41,497 nucleotides of DNA from Clostridia bacterium (GTDB lineage Bacteria; Bacillota; Clostridia; UBA1212): the NCBI GenBank assembly GCA_017461545.1, contig JAFTXP010000005.1, forward strand, positions 1-41,497, given 5' to 3'. Numbering within the stretch: the first letter of the stretch is position 1; each line of letters starts with the position of its first letter. Positions 28,306-35,745 of the stretch are shown here, one piece after another. The translations under genes were made by a program, and so were the position numbers. Below the pieces are notes generated by a model. That model saw only the letters and a program-made list of their open reading frames with translations, searched no databases and was not told the DNA's origin.

Positions 28306-28320
28306 TTAGAATTATTCTAA
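28306..28320. promoter_or_regulatory. Downstream PerR box
   Basis: The perfect 15-bp palindrome TTAGAATTATTCTAA lies just past the -10, near the expected transcription start. With the box at 28244-28258 it brackets the promoter, which suggests autorepression. Confidence 0.8.
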
Positions 28321-28362
28321 TTTCAAAAAGTTGTATTGTTTAATTTTTCACAGGAGGTACTC

Positions 28363-28722
28363 ATGACAAAGAATAGTAAAATGATTCTGGATATCGTAAA
28401 TTCGTCTCATGACCATCCTACTGCAGATCAGATTTTTATAAGAGCAAAAGAACAGAACTCTAAGGTTGTGCTGGCGACTGTTTACAATAATCTTAATTCA
28501 CTCGTAAAAGAGGGTAAGATCAGAAGGATTGCTGTGTCAGGTAAGCCTGACTGTTATGATAACACTTTCCGCCATGACCATACTGTCTGCGTAAAGTGCG
28601 GAGCTCTTTCAGATATTATGATTGACGATATTACGGAAGAGATAAAAAGTAAACTTGGAGATTCATTTGTTTCATATGATTTAAATGTGAGTTATATTTG
28701 TGATGAATGTAGGGAAAAGTAA
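28363..28722 (+). CDS. perR: PerR-type peroxide regulator (Fur family)
   Basis: 119 residues from ATG 28363, with AGGAGG 5 bases upstream. The winged-helix part has HPTADQIFIRAKEQNSKVVL and ATVYNNLNSLVKEGKIRRI. The metal part has RHDHTVCVKCGALSDI with the first CxxC, and YICDECREK with the second, which together form the structural zinc site. The Asp in LSDI at the place where PerR has Asp and Fur has Glu favours PerR. It senses peroxide through iron-catalysed His oxidation in known family members. The rubrerythrin gene follows 79 bases downstream, a usual PerR target. Confidence 0.87.
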   Translation: MTKNSKMILDIVNSSHDHPTADQIFIRAKEQNSKVVLATVYNNLNSLVKEGKIRRIAVSGKPDCYDNTFRHDHTVCVKCGALSDIMIDDITEEIKSKLGDSFVSYDLNVSYICDECREK

Positions 28723-28801
28723 TTCTTATAAGGTTACAGCAGATTTGATAAAATCTGTTTAATATATTAAATTAATATAAATTTTTCGGAGGGATTTTAA
28801 A

Positions 28802-29341
28802 ATGGAATTAAAAGGTTCAAGAACAGAGGCTAATCTTATGGCGGCATTTGCCGGAGAGTCACAGGCAAGAAATAAGTACACATATTATGCATCTAAGGCT
28901 AAAAAAGATGGATATGTACAGATTGCAAAAATATTTGAAGAGACAGCTGCAAATGAGAAGGAGCATGCAAAACTTTGGTTTAAGCTTCTTCACGGCGGAG
29001 AGATTCCGGGAACTCTTGAAAATCTGAGAGATGCTGCAGCGGGTGAAAATTACGAGTGGACAGATATGTATGACCAGTTTGCAAAAGAGGCAAGAGAAGA
29101 GGGCTTCACACAGATTGCCGCATTGTTCGAGGGTGTTGCAGCTATTGAAAAAGAGCACGAAGAAAGATACAGAAAGCTTATTGAAAATGTCGAAGGAGGA
29201 CTTGTATTCTCCAAAGACGGCGATTGTATCTGGGAATGTTCAAACTGCGGTCATATCGTTGTAGGCAAGAAAGCTCCCGAGGTTTGCCCTGTATGTGCAC
29301 ATCCGAAGGCATACTTCCAGATTAAAGCATACAATTATTAA
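28802..29341 (+). CDS. rbr: Rubrerythrin
   Basis: 179 residues. A four-helix di-iron domain ([41 protein letters not shown], each with the expected Glu and His ligands) is followed by a C-terminal rubredoxin domain with CSNCGH and CPVCAHP. It reduces hydrogen peroxide in anaerobes. It sits behind perR with CGGAGG before the ATG and is probably in the same PerR regulon. Confidence 0.97.
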   Translation: MELKGSRTEANLMAAFAGESQARNKYTYYASKAKKDGYVQIAKIFEETAANEKEHAKLWFKLLHGGEIPGTLENLRDAAAGENYEWTDMYDQFAKEAREEGFTQIAALFEGVAAIEKEHEERYRKLIENVEGGLVFSKDGDCIWECSNCGHIVVGKKAPEVCPVCAHPKAYFQIKAYNY

Positions 29342-29419
29342 TTTTTTTCAAGAAATTTCGATAAAAAATATTGAAACAAAAGTCTGAAAAGTTTACAATA
29401 AAACATCGGAAAGCATTAT

Positions 29420-29450
29420 TGTAGGTATCACAGATAATGTGATACCTACA
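29420..29450. promoter_or_regulatory. 12-bp inverted repeat upstream of the carA-like gene
   Basis: TGTAGGTATCAC and GTGATACCTACA are separated by 7 bases and end 38 bases before the start codon. No T-run follows, so an operator or a 5'-leader hairpin is likelier than a terminator. A weak TTTACA element lies upstream near 29392. Confidence 0.6.
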
Positions 29451-29488
29451 GTCATGTTATGAAGAATTCAGCTTGCGGAGGAATGTAT

Positions 29489-30556
29489 ATGTCAACACAG
29501 AAAGCATATCTTGTTTTGGAGGACGGAACCAAGTATGAGGGTAAGTTCTTCGGACATATCGAGGAAGTAACAGGAGAAGTCGTTTTTTCGACCAACATGA
29601 TAGGTTATATTGAAACTTTGACAGATCCGGGATATAAAGGTCAGATTATAGTTCAGACATTTCCGCTCATAGGAAATTACGGAATTATTTCAGAGGATTT
29701 CGAAAGTGCGGGAATCGGAGCATCGGCTTACATCGTAAAAGAAGTGTGTGATGCACCGTCGAACTTCCGCTGCGAAGGTGATATTGACACTTTCTTAAAA
29801 GAAAAGAAAATCACAGCTCTTGCCGGAATCGATACACGAGCTCTCACTATGAAAATAAGAACTGCCGGCACTATGAACGGTATCATCACTTCAAATCCTG
29901 ACAGTGTTGATTTAGAAAAAGTAAAATCCTACAAGATTTCAGATGTAGTTCCTACAGTTTCAACAAAAGAAGCATATAAAGAGGGCGCAGACGGAGATAA
30001 AAACATCGCAGTGCTTGATCTGGGCGTCAAAGCATCTCTCAAAAAAACTCTTATTTCACGCGGTTGCAATCTGACGGTTTATCCGTACAACACTTCTGCT
30101 GATGAAATACTTGCGCTCAATCCTGACGGCATCATCGTATCCGACGGTCCGGGAGATCCGACAGAGCTTATCGGCGTAATTGCTGAAGTAAAAAAACTTC
30201 TTGCTTCAAATATTCCTATGCTCGGTATCGGTTTAGGTCATCAGGTTATGGCTCTTGCATCAGGGCTCAAGGTTGAGAAAATGCATCACGGTCATCGCGG
30301 AGCTAACCAACCTTGCAAAGACAGTGTTACCGGCAAAGTTTTTATCACAAGCCAGAATCACGGTTACGCAGTTGTTTCTGACAGTGTAAATTCCGATATT
30401 GCTGAAATTATGTTTGCAAACATAAATGACAATTCATGTGAAGGTTTATCTTACAAAAAAGCAAATGCAATATCAGTTCAGTTCAGCGCTGATTCATGCA
30501 GAGCTCCTTTGGAAGGACAGCCTGTATACGACAGATTTTTTGAATTGATGAAATGA
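29489..30556 (+). CDS. Orphan CarA-like protein (carbamoyl phosphate synthase small subunit homologue) lacking the catalytic triad
   Basis: 355 residues from ATG 29489, with GGAGG 7 bases upstream. The N-terminal CPS domain is well kept (TGEVVFSTNMIGYIETLTDP, PLIGNYGIISEDFES, AGIDTRALT). The class I glutaminase domain has SDGPGDP and TSQNHGYAV. However, the nucleophile elbow reads LGIGLGHQ where active enzymes have LGICLGHQ, and the HPE element reads SAD (VQFSADSCRAP). Cys, His and Glu of the triad are thus Gly, Ser and Asp. No carB is adjacent. It may be a structural or ammonia-dependent partner, or have another role; hydrolysis of glutamine is unlikely. Confidence 0.85.
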   Translation: MSTQKAYLVLEDGTKYEGKFFGHIEEVTGEVVFSTNMIGYIETLTDPGYKGQIIVQTFPLIGNYGIISEDFESAGIGASAYIVKEVCDAPSNFRCEGDIDTFLKEKKITALAGIDTRALTMKIRTAGTMNGIITSNPDSVDLEKVKSYKISDVVPTVSTKEAYKEGADGDKNIAVLDLGVKASLKKTLISRGCNLTVYPYNTSADEILALNPDGIIVSDGPGDPTELIGVIAEVKKLLASNIPMLGIGLGHQVMALASGLKVEKMHHGHRGANQPCKDSVTGKVFITSQNHGYAVVSDSVNSDIAEIMFANINDNSCEGLSYKKANAISVQFSADSCRAPLEGQPVYDRFFELMK

Positions 30557-30571
30557 TTTTTATGAAAAGCG

Positions 30572-30600
30572 TAAGAAACGCTGTGGCACAGCGTTTCTTA
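30572..30600. repeat. Perfect 14-bp-arm palindrome behind the carA-like gene
   Basis: TAAGAAACGCTGTG (30572-30585) and its complement (30587-30600) surround one base. No T-run follows; it stands directly before a proper terminator and may protect the mRNA 3' end. Confidence 0.6.
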
Positions 30601-30606
30601 TGGGAG

Positions 30607-30653
30607 ACAAAACCCTCGGCGAGTTTATTTCACTCGCCGAGGGTTTTGTTATA
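30607..30653. terminator. Strong intrinsic terminator
   Basis: A perfect 18-bp stem (30607-30624 with 30632-30649) with a GC core ACCCTCGGCGAGT and a 7-base loop ends in GGGTTTTGTT. The opposite strand also ends in a T-run. Confidence 0.88.
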
Positions 30654-30833
30654 TGTTCCATCTATAGTAAAATATCGAATATAATAGAACTTGTTTTAAT
30701 TTTGTAATATTTTGCCGAATTTTATAGACTTTTATACAGCACAGACTGTATTATATTTGTTGCGCGAGAAAAATACCGTGCAGATGAAACAAAATTAAAG
30801 CATTAAAAATTTGTTTCAAAATGGGAGAAGCTT

Positions 30834-31907
30834 ATGCCGGAAATCATATTTAAAAAGAGACGCGGAATTGTTTTGGATTTGTTTACTGTATTGTGGATGT
30901 ATTCAACGTCTTCGTCTTTGTCCGCATTTTTTAAATCATATAATGTTACTCCAAGTCCGGATATCTGCGACAGCTATGCGAGAATCTGTGATTTCATAGA
31001 TAAAAATGCCAAAGAATTAAAACCTTTTTTTGTTAAGTCTGTAAATGCGCCTGATGAAGGAAGTATATTTCATAAAATGACACAGATGCTTATGACTCAG
31101 GAGGAGTTGCTAATACGCGACGTTTTAAATTATTTTCGTAAAATGTCTCCTCAGTTTTTTCTTGCGGAAATTTTCAGGATAACGGAGGGTCAGCCTGAGA
31201 GTGAAAGAGAAAAATATTTAGATATTGTAAATTCACATGCCGCGGTGATGCGTTTTATCAAGAGTCAGAATTACACGGTGAGAGAAAAACGGGCTATCAG
31301 ATATTTTTACGAAGACGGCGAATTCGCATATAAAGAATTTATTTCGTTCATTGAGAAACTGTATTATGTCATAGACGGAGAATATAAAGTAAATGACGAG
31401 AGGATATCGCGGTATACAGAGTGGCTTAAAGGCAGACTTATACCTGACCGTGAAGACTATCTGTTAGAATCGGAAGAGTTTACATCGAGAATAAGTGCGC
31501 TGGGTGAAAAAATCATTGTTACAGTAAGTATGTTCCCTCCGTATTCGCTAAACAGACTTACCGGAAAAAATCTTTCTGTTTTATGTTTTGGGATAGGCGC
31601 TTATTCTCAATATGCGGAAAGCTGTTACAAAAAGCAGGATTATTTAAAAGATAACCACTGTGAGATGAGAACAAATGTGATATTGTCCTTGGCGGCAGGT
31701 CCGAAGAGGCTTGTAGATATGGCAGATGAGCTTGGGACAAGTTCTGCTGATATAAGCTATCATATAGGCGTTCTGGAAAAGAATTCTTTTGTAAAAAGAG
31801 TGAGAATAAACGGCAAAGAGCATTTCGAGCTGATAAAGAACGGGTTTGACTTTATAGAAAAGCGAAAAGACGATTTGAAAAAAAGCGAAATGCTATCTAA
31901 TGGGTAA
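30834..31907 (+). CDS. ArsR-like winged-helix regulator with a large N-terminal domain
   Basis: 357 residues. The C-terminal 75 residues form a winged helix of the ArsR type: RTNVILSLAAGPKRLVDMAD, then LGTSSADISYHIGVLEKNSF and a wing with VRINGKEHFEL. The 250-residue N-terminal part is mostly helical, with several Phe/Tyr-rich stretches, and has no domain I recognise. No metal-binding CxC motif is seen. GGGAGA precedes the ATG. A perfect 18-bp palindrome and a 41-residue peptide gene follow at once, which suggests a regulator-target pair. Confidence 0.7.
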   Translation: MPEIIFKKRRGIVLDLFTVLWMYSTSSSLSAFFKSYNVTPSPDICDSYARICDFIDKNAKELKPFFVKSVNAPDEGSIFHKMTQMLMTQEELLIRDVLNYFRKMSPQFFLAEIFRITEGQPESEREKYLDIVNSHAAVMRFIKSQNYTVREKRAIRYFYEDGEFAYKEFISFIEKLYYVIDGEYKVNDERISRYTEWLKGRLIPDREDYLLESEEFTSRISALGEKIIVTVSMFPPYSLNRLTGKNLSVLCFGIGAYSQYAESCYKKQDYLKDNHCEMRTNVILSLAAGPKRLVDMADELGTSSADISYHIGVLEKNSFVKRVRINGKEHFELIKNGFDFIEKRKDDLKKSEMLSNG

Positions 31908-31925
31908 ATTACAGAATTCTGTAAT
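31908..31925. promoter_or_regulatory. 18-bp perfect palindrome, operator candidate
   Basis: ATTACAGAATTCTGTAAT begins directly at the stop codon of the ArsR-like gene and lies 23 bases before the small peptide gene. No other copy was noticed in the window. Confidence 0.6.
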
Positions 31926-31948
31926 AATATATTTTCGGAGGTGTTTTT

Positions 31949-32074
31949 ATGAAGAAATGGACTGCTCCTTCTATGGTTACTGTATCCGCTGAAAAACTCG
32001 GTGAAGTTATGGTTGCTTCAGCTTGCACACTTTATAACGGTGAATGTGTTCTTGTCAGATCATTAGGCGGCTGA
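31949..32074 (+). CDS. 41-residue Cys-containing peptide, RiPP-precursor-like
   Basis: The reading frame has CGGAGG 7 bases upstream. It begins MKKWTAPSMVTVSAEKLGEV and ends ECVLVRSLGG. The KxWxxP start resembles the YxxP-type leader of lasso-peptide and related precursors that are bound by a RiPP recognition element. The C-terminal half has two cysteines 7 apart (C26, C33). There is no hydrophobic signal peptide. No cyclase, protease or radical-SAM gene is nearby. It is followed by a strong terminator, so it is transcribed as a very short unit or at the end of the regulator mRNA. Confidence 0.6.
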   Translation: MKKWTAPSMVTVSAEKLGEVMVASACTLYNGECVLVRSLGG

Positions 32075-32118
32075 TACTGAAAAAGGTTTCGTCTTGATTT
32101 CTCAAATCGAGGGTAAAG

Positions 32119-32156
32119 AGCCCGCGTCGGACTTCATGTGCCGACGCGGGCTTTTT
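32119..32156 (+). terminator. Strong intrinsic terminator after the peptide gene
   Basis: A perfect 12-bp GC-rich stem (AGCCCGCGTCGG with CCGACGCGGGCT, loop 10) ends in TTTTT. Confidence 0.93.
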
Positions 32157-32175
32157 GCGCTCTTTAAAACTGTTA

Positions 32176-32232
32176 TTGTAAACTAAAGTCATGAATATTA
32201 TAATGTATCGAGTTTATATAATGATAATAAGT
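32176..32232 (+). promoter_or_regulatory. feoAB promoter with possible Fur-type box
   Basis: TTGTAA (32176-32181), 17 bases, TATAAT (32199-32204). Just past the -10, ATAATGATAAT (about 32217-32227) matches one half of the Fur consensus at the likely start of transcription. The promoter is convincing; the box is tentative. Confidence 0.6.
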
Positions 32233-32253
32233 TCCTGAAAGGAAGTTTTACAT

Positions 32254-32487
32254 ATGACGTTGGATGAGCTTGAGATAGGAAAGACTGCTGTAATAACGAA
32301 AGTCGGCGGAGAAGGTGTGCTTCGGTACAGATTGCTTGATATGGGCATTATACCGAAGACTAAAGTGACGCTTGTGAAACGTGCTCCTATGGGAGATCCG
32401 ATTGAATTGCGTCTCAGAGGTTATACTCTGACGCTGAGAATCGAAGATGCGAAAAAGATTGAAGTAACAGAGGAGGTCGCAGAATGA
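32254..32487 (+). CDS. feoA: Ferrous iron transport protein A
   Basis: 77 residues, an SH3-like small protein that supports FeoB. The pattern LEIGKTAVITKVGGEG, LRYRLLDMGIIPKTKVTLVK, APMGDPIELRLRGYTLTLR is typical. Its stop overlaps the feoB start (ATGA). GGAAG precedes the ATG. Confidence 0.95.
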   Translation: MTLDELEIGKTAVITKVGGEGVLRYRLLDMGIIPKTKVTLVKRAPMGDPIELRLRGYTLTLRIEDAKKIEVTEEVAE

Positions 32488-34472
32488 TATTTGCATTGGC
32501 AGGAAATCAGAATTGCGGCAAAACCACTTTGTTTAATCAGCTTACCGGTTCGAATCAGCACGTCGGAAATTTTCCGGGAGTGACGGTCGATCAGAAAATC
32601 GGAAGTATAAGAACTTTGAAGGATTGCAAGGTTGTTGACCTTCCGGGTATTTATTCGATCAGGCCGTACACAAGTGAGGAAATAATTACCCGTGACTTTA
32701 TATTGAATGAAAAGCCTGACGGAATTATAAATATAGTCGATGCAACGAATATTGAAAGAAACCTTTATTTGTCGCTTCAGCTTCTGGAGCTTAAGGTGCC
32801 GACGGTAATCGCTCTTAATATGATGGACGAGGTCAGAAATAATCACGGCTCAATTGATGTTTCTGCGCTTTCTGAGCGTTTGGGTGTTCCTGTGATACCG
32901 ATAAGTGCGGCTAAGAACGAAGGCGTTGACGAGCTTATCGAAAAGGCGAATGAGGTTGCACGGAAAAAGATTTATCCCGCGGTTAAAGATTTTTGTTCTT
33001 CGGGGCATGTTCACAGATGCATACATGCTGTGTCGCATCTTATAGAGGATCATGCGGAGGACAGAGGGATTTCCCCGAGATTTGCCGCTGTTAAATTGAT
33101 TGAGGGTGATCAAGACATTATCGACAGGCTGGAGCTCAACGAAAACGAGCTTGATATGATGGAGCACAGCATTGTTGAGATGGAAAACGGCTGCGGTCTT
33201 GACAGAAATGCGGCGATTGCCGACATGAGATATTCATTTATAGAAGGCGCTTGCAAGGATACTGTAAAGAAACCGCAGGAGAGCAAGGAACTGCGCCGCA
33301 GTATGAAAATTGACAGCGTATTCACAAACAAGTATCTGGCGATTCCGCTGTTTATCTTGAATATGTTTCTCATATTTATTCTGACATTTAATGTCATCGG
33401 CGCTTTTTTGAGCTCGCTGATGGAGATGGGTGTTGAAAAGGTGACGGAGTTGGCTGACAATATGCTCACTTCGTATAAAATCAATCCGGTTGTACACAGC
33501 CTCGTTATTGACGGCATTTTTGCAGGTGTGGGAAGTGTTCTTAGCTTTCTGCCGATTATTGTTGTGTTGTTTTTCTTCCTGTCTATTTTGGAGGACACAG
33601 GATATATGGCGCGAGTGGCGTTTGTCATGGATAAGCTGCTCAGAAAAATCGGTCTTTCGGGCAGAAGTATCGTGCCTATGCTTATAGGGTTTGGTTGCAG
33701 CGTTCCTGCGATAATGGCTACCCGTACATTGTCCTCGGAAAGAGACCGCAAGATGACGATTCTTTTGACTCCTTTTATGAGTTGTTCTGCGAAAATTCCG
33801 ATATATGCTTTTTTTGCGGCTGCATTTTTTGAGAAGTATCAGGCACTGGTCATGATCGGTCTGTATCTGCTCGGAATAATTGTCGGAATAATCGTTGCAT
33901 TGATATTGAAATCCACGTCGTTCAAAGGCAATCCGGTTCCGTTCGTAATGGAGCTTCCGAATTACAGAATGCCGTCTGCAAAAAGCGTGACGCTTCTGAT
34001 GTGGGATAAGGCGAAGGATTTTCTGCAAAGGGCGTTTACCGTGATATTCATCGGAACAATAATAATTTGGTTCTTGCAGTCTTTTGATATGCGGCTGAAT
34101 TTTGTAGATGACAACTCGCAGAGCTTGCTTGCGGCAATCGCAAAAGTCATTTCCCCGATATTTGTTCCGCTTGGTTTTAACGACTGGAGAATTTCAACTG
34201 CGCTCATCAGCGGTATCACGGCAAAGGAGGCCGTTGTCAGCACTCTTGAAGTTCTTTTGGGCGGTGCTTCGCTGTCAAGCTTGTTCTCTCCGCTTTCTGC
34301 GATGAGTTTCCTTATATTTACGTTGCTTTATACTCCGTGTATCGCGGCTATTGCGGCTATAAAGAGGGAAATAAATTCTGCTTGGAAAACAGCTCTGATT
34401 GTTTTATTCCAGTGCGGTGTTGCCTGGGGCGTTGCGTGCCTGTTTTATCAGGTTGTGGCACTGATAATGTGA
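32484..34472 (+). CDS. feoB: Ferrous iron transporter B
   Basis: 662 residues. An N-terminal G domain with GNQNCGKTTLFNQLTGSNQH, NFPGVTVD, DLPGIYSI and ALNMMDE is followed by a helical spacer and a membrane domain with the two Gate motifs (around VMDKLLRKIGLSGRSIVPML and GFGCSVPAIMATRT; later SGITAKEAVVSTLEVLLGG). Eight or so membrane segments are expected. It imports Fe(II). It is translationally coupled to feoA and ends in the last membrane helix without a cytoplasmic tail. Confidence 0.97.
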   Translation: MIFALAGNQNCGKTTLFNQLTGSNQHVGNFPGVTVDQKIGSIRTLKDCKVVDLPGIYSIRPYTSEEIITRDFILNEKPDGIINIVDATNIERNLYLSLQLLELKVPTVIALNMMDEVRNNHGSIDVSALSERLGVPVIPISAAKNEGVDELIEKANEVARKKIYPAVKDFCSSGHVHRCIHAVSHLIEDHAEDRGISPRFAAVKLIEGDQDIIDRLELNENELDMMEHSIVEMENGCGLDRNAAIADMRYSFIEGACKDTVKKPQESKELRRSMKIDSVFTNKYLAIPLFILNMFLIFILTFNVIGAFLSSLMEMGVEKVTELADNMLTSYKINPVVHSLVIDGIFAGVGSVLSFLPIIVVLFFFLSILEDTGYMARVAFVMDKLLRKIGLSGRSIVPMLIGFGCSVPAIMATRTLSSERDRKMTILLTPFMSCSAKIPIYAFFAAAFFEKYQALVMIGLYLLGIIVGIIVALILKSTSFKGNPVPFVMELPNYRMPSAKSVTLLMWDKAKDFLQRAFTVIFIGTIIIWFLQSFDMRLNFVDDNSQSLLAAIAKVISPIFVPLGFNDWRISTALISGITAKEAVVSTLEVLLGGASLSSLFSPLSAMSFLIFTLLYTPCIAAIAAIKREINSAWKTALIVLFQCGVAWGVACLFYQVVALIM

Positions 34473-34570
34473 TGAGCTTTTGATAAGCAAGGGCTCTCTC
34501 CGAGATTCTTGGCGCTTCATTTCTTTTTGGCGGTTCACTTAGAGTTAAGTGGGAATAAGGAGGATTCGTT

Positions 34571-34869
34571 ATGTCTATTAAAGTTCAGAAAATAATAATG
34601 TTTATACCTGTTATAAATTTTCTTACGGTTTTTTCTGGTTATATGCTTGTTATAAAAACAATGTGACTGTTTCGCAATTTTTAAAAAGGCTGGCTATAAT
34701 ATTTACAGCAAATTTAATTATAGTAGTACCCAATATTATGATAGATAAATTTTGTTCGAGTGAAACAGTTATGCAGTTTGTCAATTATGTAATTGCATAT
34801 TTGCATCTTTTAGTAACGGCTTACTTTGCAGTAAAAAATCAAGAACTGATTTTAAATGATAATTCTTGA
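34571..34869 (+). pseudogene. Small two- or three-span membrane protein split by a 1-base frameshift in a T6 run
   Basis: It starts at ATG 34571 with AAGGAGG upstream: MSIKVQKIIMFIPVINFLTV. It then meets a stop at 34664. Adding one T to the run at 34629-34634 restores one frame that continues FFWLYACYKNNVTVSQFLKR and on to 34869, about 99 residues in all, with further hydrophobic spans (LAIIFTANLIIVVPNIMI and FVNYVIAYLHLLVTAYFAV). The restored sequence reads smoothly across the join, so this is one gene. It could be a decayed gene, a phase-variable gene or a sequencing error. The function is unknown. Confidence 0.75.
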
Positions 34870-35101
34870 AAACGCCACTATTAGACGCTACCTAAAAAGT
34901 AGCTTGAGACTGAAAATGCAATTATAAAATCTTGCTTTAACTAATTATGGTCCTGTAGTTAGTGTTAGGCGTGGTCCTATCGTTGTTTGGGATGTACAAA
35001 TATCGACCTGAGGATTTTATTTTGTTTGCAGAAAATTGGCATTATAAAACCATATTCTTGGGAGGCTACATACACTGTATACGGAAAATGGAGGTAATCT
35101 A

Positions 35102-35512
35102 ATGAAAAAATTTCCTGTAGTTGGACTTTTACTTTTTATGAGCCTTTGGCTGAGTGCGTGTACTTTCTTCAGTTTAGACAGCCAAATAGGTAACAATGAT
35201 TGGTCATATAAGTTACCAAATGATTATGAGATTTGGCACGTTAACTCCCGGAAGATAGTATGTGGTAAGAAAGCCTCAGAGCATTCTCTTTCAAATGTTG
35301 GTGGGGATTACGTTGTAGAATTTTGTCATAATGATCAATATATATGTTTGAAGTGTGCTGATGCCTCTGAGGACTTCTCTAAGAATATTGATGAAACAAG
35401 TTATCAATTCTACATAATTAATACAATAAATGATGAAGTTGATGGACCTCTTTCCGAAGGAGAATATTTTGAAAAGTTGGAAAATATGAGCCTGAATAAT
35501 CTCTCAGCATGA
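35102..35512 (+). CDS. Small lipoprotein, possibly DUF3997-like
   Basis: 136 residues. A signal sequence (VVGLLLFMSLWLSAC) ends in the lipobox LSAC, so the mature protein would be anchored by Cys20. The rest has LPNDYEIWHVNSRKIVCGK, which resembles DUF3997 proteins of Bacilli, and three further cysteines. It is preceded by a 230-bp stretch without a gene. GGAGG lies upstream of the ATG. The function is unknown. Confidence 0.7.
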   Translation: MKKFPVVGLLLFMSLWLSACTFFSLDSQIGNNDWSYKLPNDYEIWHVNSRKIVCGKKASEHSLSNVGGDYVVEFCHNDQYICLKCADASEDFSKNIDETSYQFYIINTINDEVDGPLSEGEYFEKLENMSLNNLSA

Positions 35513-35644
35513 ATAGCAACAAAGCCGAGACCGGAGGGGGCTCAGTTTTCATAAAGTTTATTAGCTTTATACGGACGATTGTTATATTTTAATTCAAATA
35601 ATCCAAAAACAGATGTGATTGCAATGTTAGTTTTATGAAATGCA

Positions 35645-35715
35645 TTGTCAATAGGGTATAAAAAATGTTTTGACAAAATGTTATTGTCAAAATTGAAAAT
35701 ATACCCTATTGACAA
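35645..35715. promoter_or_regulatory. Nested inverted repeats upstream of the recombinase-tail protein
   Basis: Outer perfect 16-bp arms TTGTCAATAGGGTATA (35645-35660) and its complement (35700-35715) enclose inner 9-bp arms TTTTGACAA (35668-35676) and TTGTCAAAA (35684-35692). No T-run fits a terminator. All arms share TTGACA/TGTCAA, so it may be an operator array or a mobile-element end. Confidence 0.6.
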
Positions 35716-35745
35716 ATACGAGGCACTTATAAAGAGGTGAAATTT

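Noticed and set aside
32850..34243. Long antisense frames within feoB (up to about 260 codons)
   Set aside because: They lie opposite a clear feoB with all its motifs, and their products are low-complexity and without any recognisable domain.
35514..35560. Terminator hairpin behind the lipoprotein gene
   Set aside because: Only a 4-5-bp interrupted stem can be drawn; not convincing.
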